This document shows, one piece after another, positions 1 to 8,483 of a DNA stretch of 64,000 nt (positions within the stretch are counted from its first letter, which is position 1; every line of letters begins with the position of its first letter). The stretch lies in assembly GCF_006489205.2 (NCBI RefSeq), contig NZ_VFYR02000001.1, forward strand, positions 484,563-548,562, given 5' to 3'. The translations under genes and the position numbers were made by a program. The notes under the pieces were generated by a model. It did no database searches and was not told the origin of the DNA. It worked only from the letters and a program-made list of their open reading frames with translations. Source of the stretch: Brevibacterium sp. XM4083 (lineage in GTDB: Bacteria; Actinomycetota; Actinomycetes; Actinomycetales; Brevibacteriaceae).

Positions 1-1193
1 GTGCCACGGTCCGCGACCTCCTCGACATGCGCTCGGGCGTGAAGTTCTCCGAGGAGTACCTGACGAAGGGCTCGGAGATCCGCGCACTGTTCGAGGCCGT
101 CGATTTCGCGCCGCGGACGCCCTCCTCGGCGAACGGCATCAAGGCCTTCCTCACCGGGCTGACGAAGGAGCGCGAACACGGCTCGTCCTTCGTCTACCGC
201 AGCTGTGAGACCGACGTGCTCGCCTGGATCTGCGAGAACGTCGTCGGCCGCCCCTTCGCCGTCGTGGCCAGCGAATTCGTGTGGTCGCGCGTCGGAGCGG
301 CCCACGCCGCCCAGGTCTGCCAGGACCGCTGGGGCGGGTCGATCGCCGACGGCGCGATCAGCACGACCCTGCGCGACCTCGCACGCTTCGGCGAGATGAT
401 CGCCCGCGGCGGGGTCACCGTCGACGGCACGCGCGTGGTCTCGCAGGCCTGGATCGACGACATCTTCTCAGGCGGCCCTGACTCGACGCAGGTCTTCGCG
501 GACTCCGCGTCCGCCCAGTCCTACCCCGGCGGGATGTATCGCAGCCAGTTCTGGGTTCCCTCGGCCAGCCGCGACGTCGTCATCGGCATCGGCATCCACG
601 GTCAGATGCTCTACATCGACCGGGCCACGCAGACCGTGGGCGTCAAGCTCGCCCACGACCCCGAACCGGTCAGCCTCGCCGCCCAGCACGGAACCTTGGC
701 GATGTTCGAGGCGATCACCGAGGCGGTGCCCCTCGACGTCGTCCCGCCGACGCCGACCGCGGCGACCGGCCAACCCGTCCACACCCGCCCGCTGACCGAC
801 GGGTTCGGTGCGGCGGTCGGTGGGGCCACAGTCGGTGCACCAGCCGCCGAGGCGGGTCCCGCAACGCCTCCGACTGCTCCCGGCAGTGCTCCCGCCGGCG
901 CACCGGCGACCTCGGTGCCGGGCGCCGATCCCGATGTGCCGGGTGGTGCGGCGGTACCGGCCGCGGAGGTCCACGCCGCCGAGGTCCCACGCCCGGCTGC
1001 GCCTGGGACTGCTGAGGGGACTCCGAAGCCCGGAACCGGCGGGCCGGCAGGCCCGGCGACCTCGGGTGCGCCTGCCGGCAACGGCGCGGCGGGAACGGCA
1101 GCGGGCCTGCTCGCCGGCAACGGCAATGCCGCTGCCGGAGGCGTCGGCGTCGCCGCCGTGCCGGGCATCATTCCCGGCGGTTACGCGTACTGA
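1..1193 (+). CDS. Serine hydrolase of the beta-lactamase/6-aminohexanoate-dimer hydrolase family, 5' end missing
   Basis: The frame is already open at base 3 (ATVRDLLDMRSG), so the N-terminus with the SxxK serine lies left of the window. The visible part matches NylB/EstB-type hydrolases: VRDLLDMRSG, then VYRSCETDVLAW, which holds the tyrosine of the class C YxN motif, and IHGQMLYID near the KTG-equivalent position. The family cleaves amides, esters or beta-lactams with a Ser/Lys/Tyr centre. The last 150 residues are low-complexity Ala/Pro/Gly/Thr and end in GGYAY; this tail is not part of the fold and may span the wall or act as a linker. The substrate cannot be told. The gene ends 141 bp before the next and looks like a separate unit. 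Family confident, function open. Confidence 0.8.
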   Translation, partial: ATVRDLLDMRSGVKFSEEYLTKGSEIRALFEAVDFAPRTPSSANGIKAFLTGLTKEREHGSSFVYRSCETDVLAWICENVVGRPFAVVASEFVWSRVGAAHAAQVCQDRWGGSIADGAISTTLRDLARFGEMIARGGVTVDGTRVVSQAWIDDIFSGGPDSTQVFADSASAQSYPGGMYRSQFWVPSASRDVVIGIGIHGQMLYIDRATQTVGVKLAHDPEPVSLAAQHGTLAMFEAITEAVPLDVVPPTPTAATGQPVHTRPLTDGFGAAVGGATVGAPAAEAGPATPPTAPGSAPAGAPATSVPGADPDVPGGAAVPAAEVHAAEVPRPAAPGTAEGTPKPGTGGPAGPATSGAPAGNGAAGTAAGLLAGNGNAAAGGVGVAAVPGIIPGGYAY

Positions 1194-1318
1194 CAGCCCT
1201 CACGGCGCAGTGCCGTCCGGACCCGAGCGAAGTCGGGCGCGACCCGACAGGGGCCGGAGGGATCCCGAGCGGAGTCGGGCGGCTCCCGCGCGAGACTATA
1301 CGAAGCCTCCCGCGTGCC

Positions 1319-1324
1319 TAGACT
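1319..1324 (+). promoter_or_regulatory. -10 box TAGACT for the GlxA-type regulator
   Basis: TAGACT fits the actinobacterial TANNNT -10 and ends 10 bp before the ATG at 1335, so the transcript would start at or within a few bases of the start codon. The GGGGGA at 1325-1330 could instead act as a ribosome site if transcription starts further upstream. No clear -35 is seen. Confidence 0.4.
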
Positions 1325-1334
1325 GGGGGACACG

Positions 1335-2366
1335 ATGACTGCCGACGCCCTCTCTTCTCCTCAGCGCCGCCCCAGTGCGGCCGCGCCCCACCGGATCGCG
1401 ATCCTCGCCCTCGAGGGGGTCTCCGCGATGGACCTCGGCGTGCCCGTGCAGGTCTTCGGTGCCGAGTCGAACACTCCGTCCACGGCGACCGGTCACGCGG
1501 CGACCATGGCAGGGGAGTGGCCGTACTCGGTGACCGTGTGCGGGGTCGACGACGGCACTGTCACCGGCGCCGATGGTCTGGCCTACGCGATCGATCGGGG
1601 GCTCGACGCGCTCACCGAGGCGGACACGATCCTCATCCCGGGCGCCGCCTCGGTGGTCGACGGGGAACCGCCCGCGGCCGTCGTCGGTGCCCTCCTGTCG
1701 GCGTTCGAACGCGGGGCCCGCATCGCCGCACTGTCGACGGGCACCTTCGTCCTCGCTCGCACCGGGCTGCTCTCCGGGCGGCGGGCGACGACGCACTGGT
1801 CGACGGCCCAGGCGCTCGCCCGCCGGTACCCGACGATCGACGTCGACGAGAATGTCCTCTTCATCGACGAAGGGCAGCTGCTCACCTCGGCGGGGGCCGC
1901 CTCGGCGATCGATCTGTGCCTCCACCTCATCCGACGTGATCACGGAGTCGGATTGTCGAACCAGGTGGCCAGGCGGCTCGTCGCGGCCGCGTACCGGAGT
2001 GCCGGCCAGGCGCAGTATGTGCCGCGCAGCGTTCCGGAACCGCTCGGCGATGTCTTCGCCGACACCCGGCAGTGGGCGCTCCAGCACATCGGAGAGGAGC
2101 TCACGCTCGCCCAGCTCGCAGCGAACGCCGGAGTGTCGGTGCGCACGTTCTCCCGGCGATTCGTCGAGGACACCGGGTACACGCCGATGCAGTGGGTGCT
2201 CCGAGCGCGGGTCGACCTGGCCCGTGAGCTGCTGGAGAACAGCGACCTCGGCATCGAGCAGATCGCCGACCAGGTGGGGCTGGGCACCGGGGCCAACCTC
2301 CGGATGCACTTCCAGCGGATCCTCTCGATCTCCCCGAACGAATACCGGCACACGTTCTCCGGGTGA
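1335..2366 (+). CDS. GlxA family transcriptional regulator (DJ-1/PfpI domain plus AraC-type HTH)
   Basis: This 343-residue protein has a DJ-1/PfpI-like domain in its first 190 residues (IAILALEGVSAMDLGVPVQVFG) and an AraC/XylS double HTH at the C-terminus (ELTLAQLAANAGVSVRTFSRRF, then IADQVGLGTGANLRMHFQR). GlxA-type proteins are DNA-binding regulators in which the DJ-1 domain is thought to sense a ligand and is not enzymatic. I chose the ATG at 1335 over a GTG at 1314 because the -10-like TAGACT lies between them. It stands alone between the hydrolase and gap, and its targets cannot be read from context. Confidence 0.85.
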   Translation: MTADALSSPQRRPSAAAPHRIAILALEGVSAMDLGVPVQVFGAESNTPSTATGHAATMAGEWPYSVTVCGVDDGTVTGADGLAYAIDRGLDALTEADTILIPGAASVVDGEPPAAVVGALLSAFERGARIAALSTGTFVLARTGLLSGRRATTHWSTAQALARRYPTIDVDENVLFIDEGQLLTSAGAASAIDLCLHLIRRDHGVGLSNQVARRLVAAAYRSAGQAQYVPRSVPEPLGDVFADTRQWALQHIGEELTLAQLAANAGVSVRTFSRRFVEDTGYTPMQWVLRARVDLARELLENSDLGIEQIADQVGLGTGANLRMHFQRILSISPNEYRHTFSG

Positions 2367-2404
2367 AGCACGAGGTGCCCTGGGTGCGCCGCGCGCACTG
2401 GCCG

Positions 2405-2453
2405 GATACTTTCGGTATCTGGCAATAAGTCTGGCAAGAACCTTTCGTAGACT
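2405..2453 (+). promoter_or_regulatory. Putative gap promoter region with small palindrome
   Basis: The 169-bp gap before gap holds an inverted repeat GATAC-TTTCG-GTATC (2405-2419) and a -10-like TAGACT (2448-2453), about 82 bp before the TTG start. A short palindrome TAACGGTTA lies further down near 2505. No regulator of the CggR type is seen nearby. Promoter use is inferred. Confidence 0.35.
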
Positions 2454-2535
2454 GTCGCTCTGGCCACTGTTGGGACGCGTGAGGAATCGCCATCATGGTG
2501 GTGTAACGGTTATCAGACCCTCCCAAGGAGTGACA

Positions 2536-3534
2536 TTGACTCGCATCGCCATCAACGGATTCGGTCGCATCGGTCGCGCCACGCTGCGCGCGCTCAGCGA
2601 GCGCAACAGCGAGATCGACGTCGTCGCGATCAACGATCTCGGTGACCTCGAGGAGCTGGCCCGCCTGCTCAAGTTCGACACCACGCTTGGCCGCTTCCCC
2701 GGCACCGTCGAGGTCTCCGGCGACAGCATCGTCGTCAACGGGCATTCGATCCGCGTCTTCGCGGAGAAGGACCCGACCAAGCTGCCGTGGGGCGACCTCG
2801 ACATCGACATCGTCCTCGAAGCCACCGGTCGGTTCACGAAGGCGGACAAGGCCCGTGCGCACCTCGACGCCGGAGCGAAGAAGGTCCTCGTCAGCGCCCC
2901 GTCGAAGGGTGCCGACGTGACCCTGGCCTACGGTGTGAACTCGGAGGCCTACTCGCCCGAGCACACGATCATCTCGAACGCCTCGTGCACGACGAACGCC
3001 CTGGCGCCGCTGGCGAAGGTCCTCGACGACCTCGCCGGCATCGAGCACGGCTTCATGACGACGGTACACGCGTACACCGGTGACCAGGTGCTCCAGGACG
3101 GCCCGCACAAGGATCCGCGCCGGGCGCGGGCGGCTGCGGCGAACATCATCCCGACCTCGACGGGCGCAGCGAAGGCGATCGGCCTCGTCCTCCCGCAGCT
3201 CGACGGGAAGCTCAGCGGTGACGCCATGCGCGTGCCGGTGCCCGTCGGCTCGATCGTCGAGCTCAACGCGACGGTGTCGAAGGACGTCACGCGCGACGAG
3301 GTGCTCGCCGCCTACCGTGCCGCCGCCGACGGTCCGCTCAACGGCATCCTCGACTACGAGGACGAGCCCGTCGTCTCGAGCGACATCGTCGGTCAGCCGG
3401 CGTCGTCGATCTTCGATGCCGAGCTCACCCGCGTCGACAACGGCCGCCAGGTCAAGGTCGTCGCGTGGTACGACAACGAGTGGGGATTCTCCAACCGCGT
3501 CGTCGACAACCTCGAGTTCATCGGCCGCGGCTGA
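2536..3534 (+). CDS. gap: Glyceraldehyde-3-phosphate dehydrogenase, type I
   Basis: This 332-residue enzyme oxidises glyceraldehyde 3-phosphate to 1,3-bisphosphoglycerate in cytosolic glycolysis. The N-terminal Rossmann motif NGFGRIGR is followed by Asp34 (AINDL), which favours NAD over NADP. The catalytic loop SNASCTTN places the nucleophile at Cys151 and the general base at His178 (TTVHAYTGD). The C-terminal WYDNEWGFSNR is typical. The start is TTG: it has AAGGAG at 2525-2530 with a 5-nt spacer, and the homologous N-terminus begins exactly there, although the frame is open far upstream. It is monocistronic, with no pgk or tpi beside it, so it may be one of two GAPDH paralogues in this genome. 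A strong hairpin follows. Confidence 0.97.
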   Translation: MTRIAINGFGRIGRATLRALSERNSEIDVVAINDLGDLEELARLLKFDTTLGRFPGTVEVSGDSIVVNGHSIRVFAEKDPTKLPWGDLDIDIVLEATGRFTKADKARAHLDAGAKKVLVSAPSKGADVTLAYGVNSEAYSPEHTIISNASCTTNALAPLAKVLDDLAGIEHGFMTTVHAYTGDQVLQDGPHKDPRRARAAAANIIPTSTGAAKAIGLVLPQLDGKLSGDAMRVPVPVGSIVELNATVSKDVTRDEVLAAYRAAADGPLNGILDYEDEPVVSSDIVGQPASSIFDAELTRVDNGRQVKVVAWYDNEWGFSNRVVDNLEFIGRG

Positions 3535-3564
3535 CTGAGGTCACCAGCCCAGGTCACCAGCGCA

Positions 3565-3602
3565 GAGTGGGGCGCTCCTCGATTCCGAGGGGCGCCCCAC
3601 TC
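3565..3602. terminator. Hairpin terminator after gap
   Basis: Near-perfect 17-bp stem (arms 3565-3581 and 3586-3602, loop ATTC, one G-U pair). It lies 31 bp after the gap stop and 55 bp past the end of the convergent HTH gene, so it could end transcription from both sides. No U-tract, as is common in actinobacteria. Confidence 0.75.
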
Positions 3603-3656
3603 CGTCTGTGTCTGTGTCTGCCGTCGGGCCGGCGGTGACCGGGCTCGTCTCCGGGC

Positions 3657-3974
3657 TCAGACGTCGTCGGCGCCGGGGGTTCCGCCTTCGTTCTCCCAGC
3701 GCTCGACGGCGCGGACCTTGAGGCGGTTGAACTTCAGGCGCACACCGTAGCCGCCGTCGCTGTCGTCGGGGATGAAGCGCGCGCCGTAGTGCTCGAGGGC
3801 GAGGATGAGTCGCCGTTCCTGTTCCGCGGTGAGATCGTCGCGGCACTTCTCGTAGTCCTTGAGATCGGCCTTCTCGATCTCGGCCTGATCGGCCACATCC
3901 GTCGCCGAGACCTGACAGAGGATGCGCGCGGCGCGGGCGAGGGGGCCGTCGATGATGATCTCTTCGCTGCTCAT
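3657..3974 (-). CDS. Small XRE-like helix-turn-helix protein
   Basis: This 105-residue protein resembles the short single-domain XRE regulators common in alpha-proteobacteria and actinobacteria. Residues 12-50 (ARAARILCQVSATDVADQ, then ADLKDYEKC) align with the RAARALLGWSQxxLA...xTIxxFE pattern, although the usual SQ of the first helices is replaced. Residues 60-80 (LILALEHYGARFIPDDSDG) match the ALExxGVxFIPE segment, and GVRLKF follows. The last 20 residues are acidic and look unstructured. No ribosome site is visible before the ATG. It is convergent with gap and has no operon partner. DNA binding is inferred from the pattern only. Confidence 0.65.
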   Translation of the reverse strand: MSSEEIIIDGPLARAARILCQVSATDVADQAEIEKADLKDYEKCRDDLTAEQERRLILALEHYGARFIPDDSDGGYGVRLKFNRLKVRAVERWENEGGTPGADDV

Positions 3975-4068
3975 GCCCTAACCCTGCCAGACGGATGCGG
4001 CGACTGCCAAGGCGACTGTCATCCCTGGTGAGACCGTCCGCGAGGCCATGAAGGCGCAGAAGCATCAT

Positions 4069-4197
4069 ACGCCAGTGAATTCATCACTCACTGGCGTTCG
4101 AATCATGCTGGATCATGTCGTGTCAGTGCCATCGCTTACCGTCGACGTCACCTTCCTGACCGCAGGGGTCAGGACCGACGCACCGCACCCGCGGTGC
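4069..4197. promoter_or_regulatory. Three short inverted repeats in the gap before the 4217 gene
   Basis: The 242-bp gap between the divergent HTH gene and the unknown at 4217 holds three perfect inverted repeats: ACGCCAGTGA/TCACTGGCGT (4069-4078, 4088-4097), TCCTGACC/GGTCAGGA (4154-4161, 4167-4174) and GCACCGC/GCGGTGC (4180-4186, 4191-4197). The first looks like an operator half-site pair; the other two sit just before the ribosome site and could fold in the leader RNA. Function unproven. Confidence 0.4.
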
Positions 4198-4216
4198 CTG
4201 ACGGAAGGTCAGACCA

Positions 4217-5062
4217 ATGGAGATCACGACCGACAGCGTCCGCCGACTGGTCGAGCACTGCCGACGGCTGGTCGATGCCGTGCCGGGGGAGAGACCGCCG
4301 ATCGGCTATCCCGCCAGCCTCGCCCTCTGTCTCATCGACGCGATCTATGCGACCGGGTCCCATCCCACGGCGGTCGCGCACATCATCGCCCGGTACGTCG
4401 CCCGGCACGGGTGCGTCGACGGCGCGAAGTCCCTGCGCTATTCGATCGCTGCCGCAGGCGGATCGCGCGCATGGGCGGAGACCGTTGCCCACAATCTCAA
4501 ACCCGCGAATACGCACCCCGGGGCACCGCTCAAGGCCGAGGTCGTCAACCGGGCGACCCGGCTCATGGCCGACCTCGACATCGAGACGGTCCCCGATCTG
4601 CTCTCCGCGGTCGCCGCGGATCCGACCGACAACGCCGTCATCAGGGCGTGGCGGACCCTGCCGAGCCAGAGCTCGGCCGTGACGTACTTCCACCTGCTCG
4701 CCCTGGCTGGGTCCGATCATCTCCAACCCGATCGCGCCGTCCTCCGGCACCTCACCGAGGTTGTCGCTGACGGTGATGCGCCCGATGTAGGCGATCTCGA
4801 GGCCTCCGGTGTCGGTGGCGGCGCTGTGCCTCCTGACGTCGGCGATTCTGTGGCACCCGATGGCGGCACTTCCCCGGTGGACGCGGAATCTCCGAACCGC
4901 GAGACCCTGCAGCCCGACGTGGCGCGAGAGCTCATCGCCGAGGCGGCGGGGCACCTCGGACTCGGCACCGGCGAGGTCGGGCGGCTCATCTGGCAGGTCG
5001 CGCACCGGAGGATCGTGTCGGTGACCGAGCCGCACGCGGTGCTCGCCGAGGCGAAGGCGTGA
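4217..5062 (+). CDS. Conserved hypothetical protein, possibly HhH-GPD (DNA glycosylase-like) fold
   Basis: This 281-residue soluble protein has no signal peptide. The pattern SLALCLIDAIYATGSHP near residue 40, the central LLSAV with a helix-rich stretch, and WRTLPSQSSAVTYFHLLALAG then LQPDRAVLRHL near residues 150-180 recall the helix-hairpin-helix region of base-excision glycosylases of the EndoIII superfamily. No iron-sulfur cysteines and no clear catalytic Lys/Asp pair are visible, so an enzyme activity should not be assumed. Residues 195-240 are a Gly/Asp/Pro-rich insert. The ATG at 4217 has GGAAGG eight bases upstream. It is convergent with qsuB, with only 3 bp between the stops. Confidence 0.5.
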   Translation: MEITTDSVRRLVEHCRRLVDAVPGERPPIGYPASLALCLIDAIYATGSHPTAVAHIIARYVARHGCVDGAKSLRYSIAAAGGSRAWAETVAHNLKPANTHPGAPLKAEVVNRATRLMADLDIETVPDLLSAVAADPTDNAVIRAWRTLPSQSSAVTYFHLLALAGSDHLQPDRAVLRHLTEVVADGDAPDVGDLEASGVGGGAVPPDVGDSVAPDGGTSPVDAESPNRETLQPDVARELIAEAAGHLGLGTGEVGRLIWQVAHRRIVSVTEPHAVLAEAKA

Positions 5063-5065
5063 GGG

Positions 5066-6997
5066 TCAGAAATGAGAACTGAGACGATGCTGTGCCGCCA
5101 GGCGCACAGGCGCATTCGGAGCACCGAACCCTGAGTACGCGCCTGTTCGCTGCACCATCTCGAAGAACACGGCGCCAGTCGTCGACGTGTAGAAGTGCAG
5201 AAACTCGCCGTGTGCGTCGCGATCGTAGAGGACGTGATGGTCGCGCAAACGCGCGAGCAGGTCCGCAGGCAGATCGAAGCGTGCGTCCAGGTCGTCATAG
5301 TAGTTGTCAGGGATGACGAGGAAGTCCAGGCCGCGTGCTCTCGCGGTCGAGGCAGCATCGAAGATGTCATCGCAGGTGATCGCGATGTGTTCGGGGTGTT
5401 GGGCGGTCACGGTCGGCGAGAGGTCGCCGAGCTTCGATCCGGTGGTTGCCTGGGGTGCCACATTGAGCGGCAAGCGCACTGAGCCGTCAGCGCTCGACAT
5501 GACCTGGGAGCGAACCAGGCCGGTGGGGCTCGGCACCTCCTGAGCGGTTTGGGCGCGGAGATCGAGGAGTGAGGAATAGAAGAGGACCGCCTCGTCGAAG
5601 TGCTGTGCGGGCTGCGAGAGGTTGATGTGATCGATCGCGGATCGGCGGTCGTCGAGCAGGGTGCCGAACTCTGCAGTCCACCCAGGGGTGTGTCCGCGGT
5701 CGGTCTGGAAGAAGACCTCAGACCCGTCGGGTGCGTAAACCCCGCGCAGGACGGCGTCATCGTGCGTCTGCTTCCTCGGCACTTCGGCGGCGAGCAGGAG
5801 AGCGGCGCGGTGCATGGCGGCTTCCGAATCACTGACGGAGAAGCCGATGCCGCGGAGGAACGTCGGCGCTTGACCGGTCGAGCTTCTGTCGATCTCGGAG
5901 ACGATGATGCGCGCACTCCCGCGCTGCCACAGCTGGATGTGCGGTTTGCTTCGGTGGTACCCGGTGAAGCGGAAATCGAGCTGATGAAGCTGACGGGCGA
6001 CCGCCCCGAGATCGGTCGTGGAGATCTCGGCGAAGTCCACTCCGTGCGGCTCGGCGACGTCGGGCAGCTGGCGCAGGTCAATCCGCTCGATCCGTCTCCG
6101 GTCCCGGGAGCAGTCGGCATCCTTGGGTCGGTATTGCTCCTCGACGGTCTCGGCTCCACGCGCTGGAGCGAAGGTGGCGGCGCGGATGTCCGCGGTCGTC
6201 GCTTCGAGCCACCGCAGCGAGCGCAGACCGTCGACGGCCGTGCGGTCGGTATCGGATTGCCGGAACGAATCATTGAACACCTCGAGCGACACCGGGCCGC
6301 GGTAACCGCTGTCGACCACCCGAGCGAGGAAGTCCGGGAGGTTCCAGGCACCTTCGCCGGGGAACACCCGGTGATGTCGTGACCAGCTGAGGACGTCCAT
6401 GGTGAGTGCGGGGGCGTCGGCAAGCTGCAGGAAGAAGATCTTCTCGCCGGGAATCTCCGAGATGAGATCGAGGTCCGTGCCACGGGAGAGGATGTGGAAG
6501 CTGTCGAGGCAGGTACCGATGTGGGGATGGTCCGTTCGCTCCACGATCTGCCAGGCGTGGTCGTACTCGGAGACGAATCGCCCCCACGCAAGCGCTTCGT
6601 AGGCGACGTCGATATCGAATTGCGCGGCGAGGTCACCGAGGCGGCGCAGATGCCCCGCTGCGACGGTGTCGTCTGAGATCGTCGCTGTGCCGACGTTCGA
6701 ACACAGCAGCATGGTGCCGATCCCCAAGCGTCGCATGAGCGTGAACTTCGCGTGTGCCCGGTCGAGATTGGCCGCGAACTGCTCCTCGTCGACGCCTTCG
6801 AAGTCTCGGAAGGGCTGGTAGAGGTCGAGGGAGATGCCGAGATCGCCGGCGAGTTCCCGGACCGCTTCCGGTGACAGGGGGCTGACGACGAGATCCTGTT
6901 CGAAGATCTCCACGCCGTCGAAACCTGCTCGACTCGCAGCCCGGAGCTTCTCCTCGAGAGTTCCGGACAGACAGACGGTGGCGATCGATGTTCTCAC
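5066..6997 (-). CDS. qsuB: 3-dehydroshikimate dehydratase with C-terminal HPPD-like (VOC) domain
   Basis: Converts 3-dehydroshikimate to protocatechuate, feeding quinate and shikimate into ring cleavage. The 643-residue, two-domain layout is that of QsuB/QuiC1. Residues 1-270 form an AP-endonuclease-2-type TIM barrel, and the four metal ligands fall where expected: Glu134 (AYEAL), Asp165 (CLDSF), Gln191 and Glu239 (SLEVF). Residues 315-620 resemble 4-hydroxyphenylpyruvate dioxygenase and keep its two-His/one-Glu set: His457 (IDHIN), His537 (EHIAI) and Glu613 (FFEMVQ). In characterised relatives this domain supports the dehydratase and has no known reaction. The GTG start overlaps the stop of the transporter gene by 4 bp, so both are one operon read from the divergent promoter at 8.4 kb. 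Confidence 0.93.
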   Translation of the reverse strand: MRTSIATVCLSGTLEEKLRAASRAGFDGVEIFEQDLVVSPLSPEAVRELAGDLGISLDLYQPFRDFEGVDEEQFAANLDRAHAKFTLMRRLGIGTMLLCSNVGTATISDDTVAAGHLRRLGDLAAQFDIDVAYEALAWGRFVSEYDHAWQIVERTDHPHIGTCLDSFHILSRGTDLDLISEIPGEKIFFLQLADAPALTMDVLSWSRHHRVFPGEGAWNLPDFLARVVDSGYRGPVSLEVFNDSFRQSDTDRTAVDGLRSLRWLEATTADIRAATFAPARGAETVEEQYRPKDADCSRDRRRIERIDLRQLPDVAEPHGVDFAEISTTDLGAVARQLHQLDFRFTGYHRSKPHIQLWQRGSARIIVSEIDRSSTGQAPTFLRGIGFSVSDSEAAMHRAALLLAAEVPRKQTHDDAVLRGVYAPDGSEVFFQTDRGHTPGWTAEFGTLLDDRRSAIDHINLSQPAQHFDEAVLFYSSLLDLRAQTAQEVPSPTGLVRSQVMSSADGSVRLPLNVAPQATTGSKLGDLSPTVTAQHPEHIAITCDDIFDAASTARARGLDFLVIPDNYYDDLDARFDLPADLLARLRDHHVLYDRDAHGEFLHFYTSTTGAVFFEMVQRTGAYSGFGAPNAPVRLAAQHRLSSHF

Positions 6998-8367
6998 TTC
7001 TCCTCCTTCGTCCGGAACGGCGGTTCTGCTGAGATCACGGCCCGCGCTTCGTGCAGTTCATCGATGTCGGTCAGCGAGAGGTTCTTGGTCTCGCCGGCAG
7101 TGAACGCGACCAGGGCGACGAGAAGGCACACACCGGCTGTGACTGCGGCGACGGACACCCAGTTCTCTCCCGACGCGCCGGCGACAGCCGAGGCCAGCGC
7201 CGGTGCCAGGCCACCCGAGACAGCGAATCCGATCTGAGTGCCGAGGGCGAGGCCGGTGACGCGGACGGATGTCGGGAACATCTCCGCGTAGAACGACGGC
7301 CAGATGCCGTTGGCCATCGAGTAGAACCCTCCGGCCATGAGCGCGCCGGTGACGAAGATGAGTGTCCAGTTGCCGGCTGAGACGGCCCCGAGGTAGGGGA
7401 ACATCATCAGCCCGGAGCACAGCGCACCGATGATGAACACAGGCTTGCGGCCGACGCGATCGGCGAGGGCAGACGCGACGGGAATCGCCAGGAGCGCGAC
7501 CGCGTTGGCCGTCACCGACACGAGGAGCATCGTCGAGCGCTCAAGTCCCACGATCGACGTGGCGAACGACAGCGACCAGACAGTGAAGACCATATTCACG
7601 GTATTGACCATCGCACACGCCGCGACGCGCAGGACTGCGGCTTTGTGCCACGTGAACACCGCGCGCAGCGGAGGGCTGCTGGGCCGTGTCGCCTTGAACG
7701 CAGGCGGTTCCTCGAGGCCCCGGCGGATCAGCCAGGCAGTGAGGACGACGACAGCCGACAACCAGAACGGCACCCTCCATCCCCAGCTGAAGAGCTGGTC
7801 GTCGGGAAGGAGAGCGGTGAAGGGAATGAAGACCGCGGTAGCGAGGAGAGTGCCGAACTGCGTCCCATGCAGTGTCCATGCCGTCGTCCACGACCGTTTG
7901 GCCTCTGTCGCGTGTTCGAGGGAGACGGAGATGGCGCTCGCCTGCTCGCCCGACGCGGACAGTCCCTGAATGATGCGGCAGAGGACGAGCAGGATGGGGG
8001 CGAGAATGCCGACCTGGTCATAGGTCGGCAGACAGCCGACGACGAAAGTCGAGATTCCCATCATGAACAGCGTGAGCATGAGAACGAACTTGCGTCCGTA
8101 GCGGTCGCCGAGCGGACCCATGATGAGGGCGCCGAGTGGGCGCACGACGTAGGCGACGCCGACGGTGGCCATGGCCAGGAGGATTCTGATTCCCGGTTCG
8201 GTCGACTCGGGGAAGAAGAGGACATTGAGGACGAGGGCCGCCGCGGTCCCGTAGACCGCGAAGTCGTAGTACTCGAGCGCTGAACCAGTCCAACTGGACA
8301 GTGCCGCTCGCAATGGAGTCTTTGTCGGGCGAGCTTCGTCGATCGCGTGTGCCATGCTTCCTCGCAT
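6994..8367 (-). CDS. MFS transporter, metabolite:H+ symporter type (probable quinate/shikimate uptake)
   Basis: A 457-residue 12-TM carrier of the MHS branch of the major facilitator superfamily (relatives: ShiA, KgtP, ProP). The loop 2-3 signature GPLGDRYGRKFVL and the second-half copy ALADRVGRKPV are present, as is the opening SWTGSALEYYDFAVYG typical of this branch. Operon position before qsuB and opposite an IclR/AroE pair suggests it imports shikimate, quinate or dehydroshikimate; that is inference. The first ATG (8367) has no ribosome site. A second ATG at 8355 has GAGGAA but only 2-3 nt spacing, so the exact start is open. The palindrome at 8376-8390 lies just upstream. Confidence 0.85.
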   Translation of the reverse strand: MRGSMAHAIDEARPTKTPLRAALSSWTGSALEYYDFAVYGTAAALVLNVLFFPESTEPGIRILLAMATVGVAYVVRPLGALIMGPLGDRYGRKFVLMLTLFMMGISTFVVGCLPTYDQVGILAPILLVLCRIIQGLSASGEQASAISVSLEHATEAKRSWTTAWTLHGTQFGTLLATAVFIPFTALLPDDQLFSWGWRVPFWLSAVVVLTAWLIRRGLEEPPAFKATRPSSPPLRAVFTWHKAAVLRVAACAMVNTVNMVFTVWSLSFATSIVGLERSTMLLVSVTANAVALLAIPVASALADRVGRKPVFIIGALCSGLMMFPYLGAVSAGNWTLIFVTGALMAGGFYSMANGIWPSFYAEMFPTSVRVTGLALGTQIGFAVSGGLAPALASAVAGASGENWVSVAAVTAGVCLLVALVAFTAGETKNLSLTDIDELHEARAVISAEPPFRTKEEK

Positions 8368-8375
8368 TGTTGTAT

Positions 8376-8390
8376 TGCCACAATATGGCA
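8376..8390. promoter_or_regulatory. 15-bp palindrome in the qsu divergent promoter, candidate IclR operator
   Basis: TGCCA-CAATA-TGGCA is a perfect 5-5-5 inverted repeat in the 116-bp region between the transporter (start 8367) and iclR gene (start 8484). The length and spacing fit IclR-family operators. It lies 9-23 bp upstream of the transporter start codon, where it would block that promoter. Confidence 0.5.
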
Positions 8391-8483
8391 GTTGCTGTTA
8401 CGTTGTGGATTACAGTGTGACCGAGGCGACACCGACTGTCAATGGCGCAGTCGTCAGCGCAGCAGACGAGGAGGGGCACGCCG

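Noticed and set aside
1573-3534. 653-codon ORF ending in GAPDH
   Set aside because: Only the part from the TTG at 2536 is GAPDH; the rest is a shadow of the GlxA gene.
3541-4068. 175-codon minus-strand ORF over the HTH gene
   Set aside because: Different frame of the same region, Arg-rich; the 105-residue HTH reading matches a known family.
5600-6382. 260-codon plus-strand ORF opposite qsuB
   Set aside because: Shadow of the QsuB frame, whose catalytic residues are all in place.
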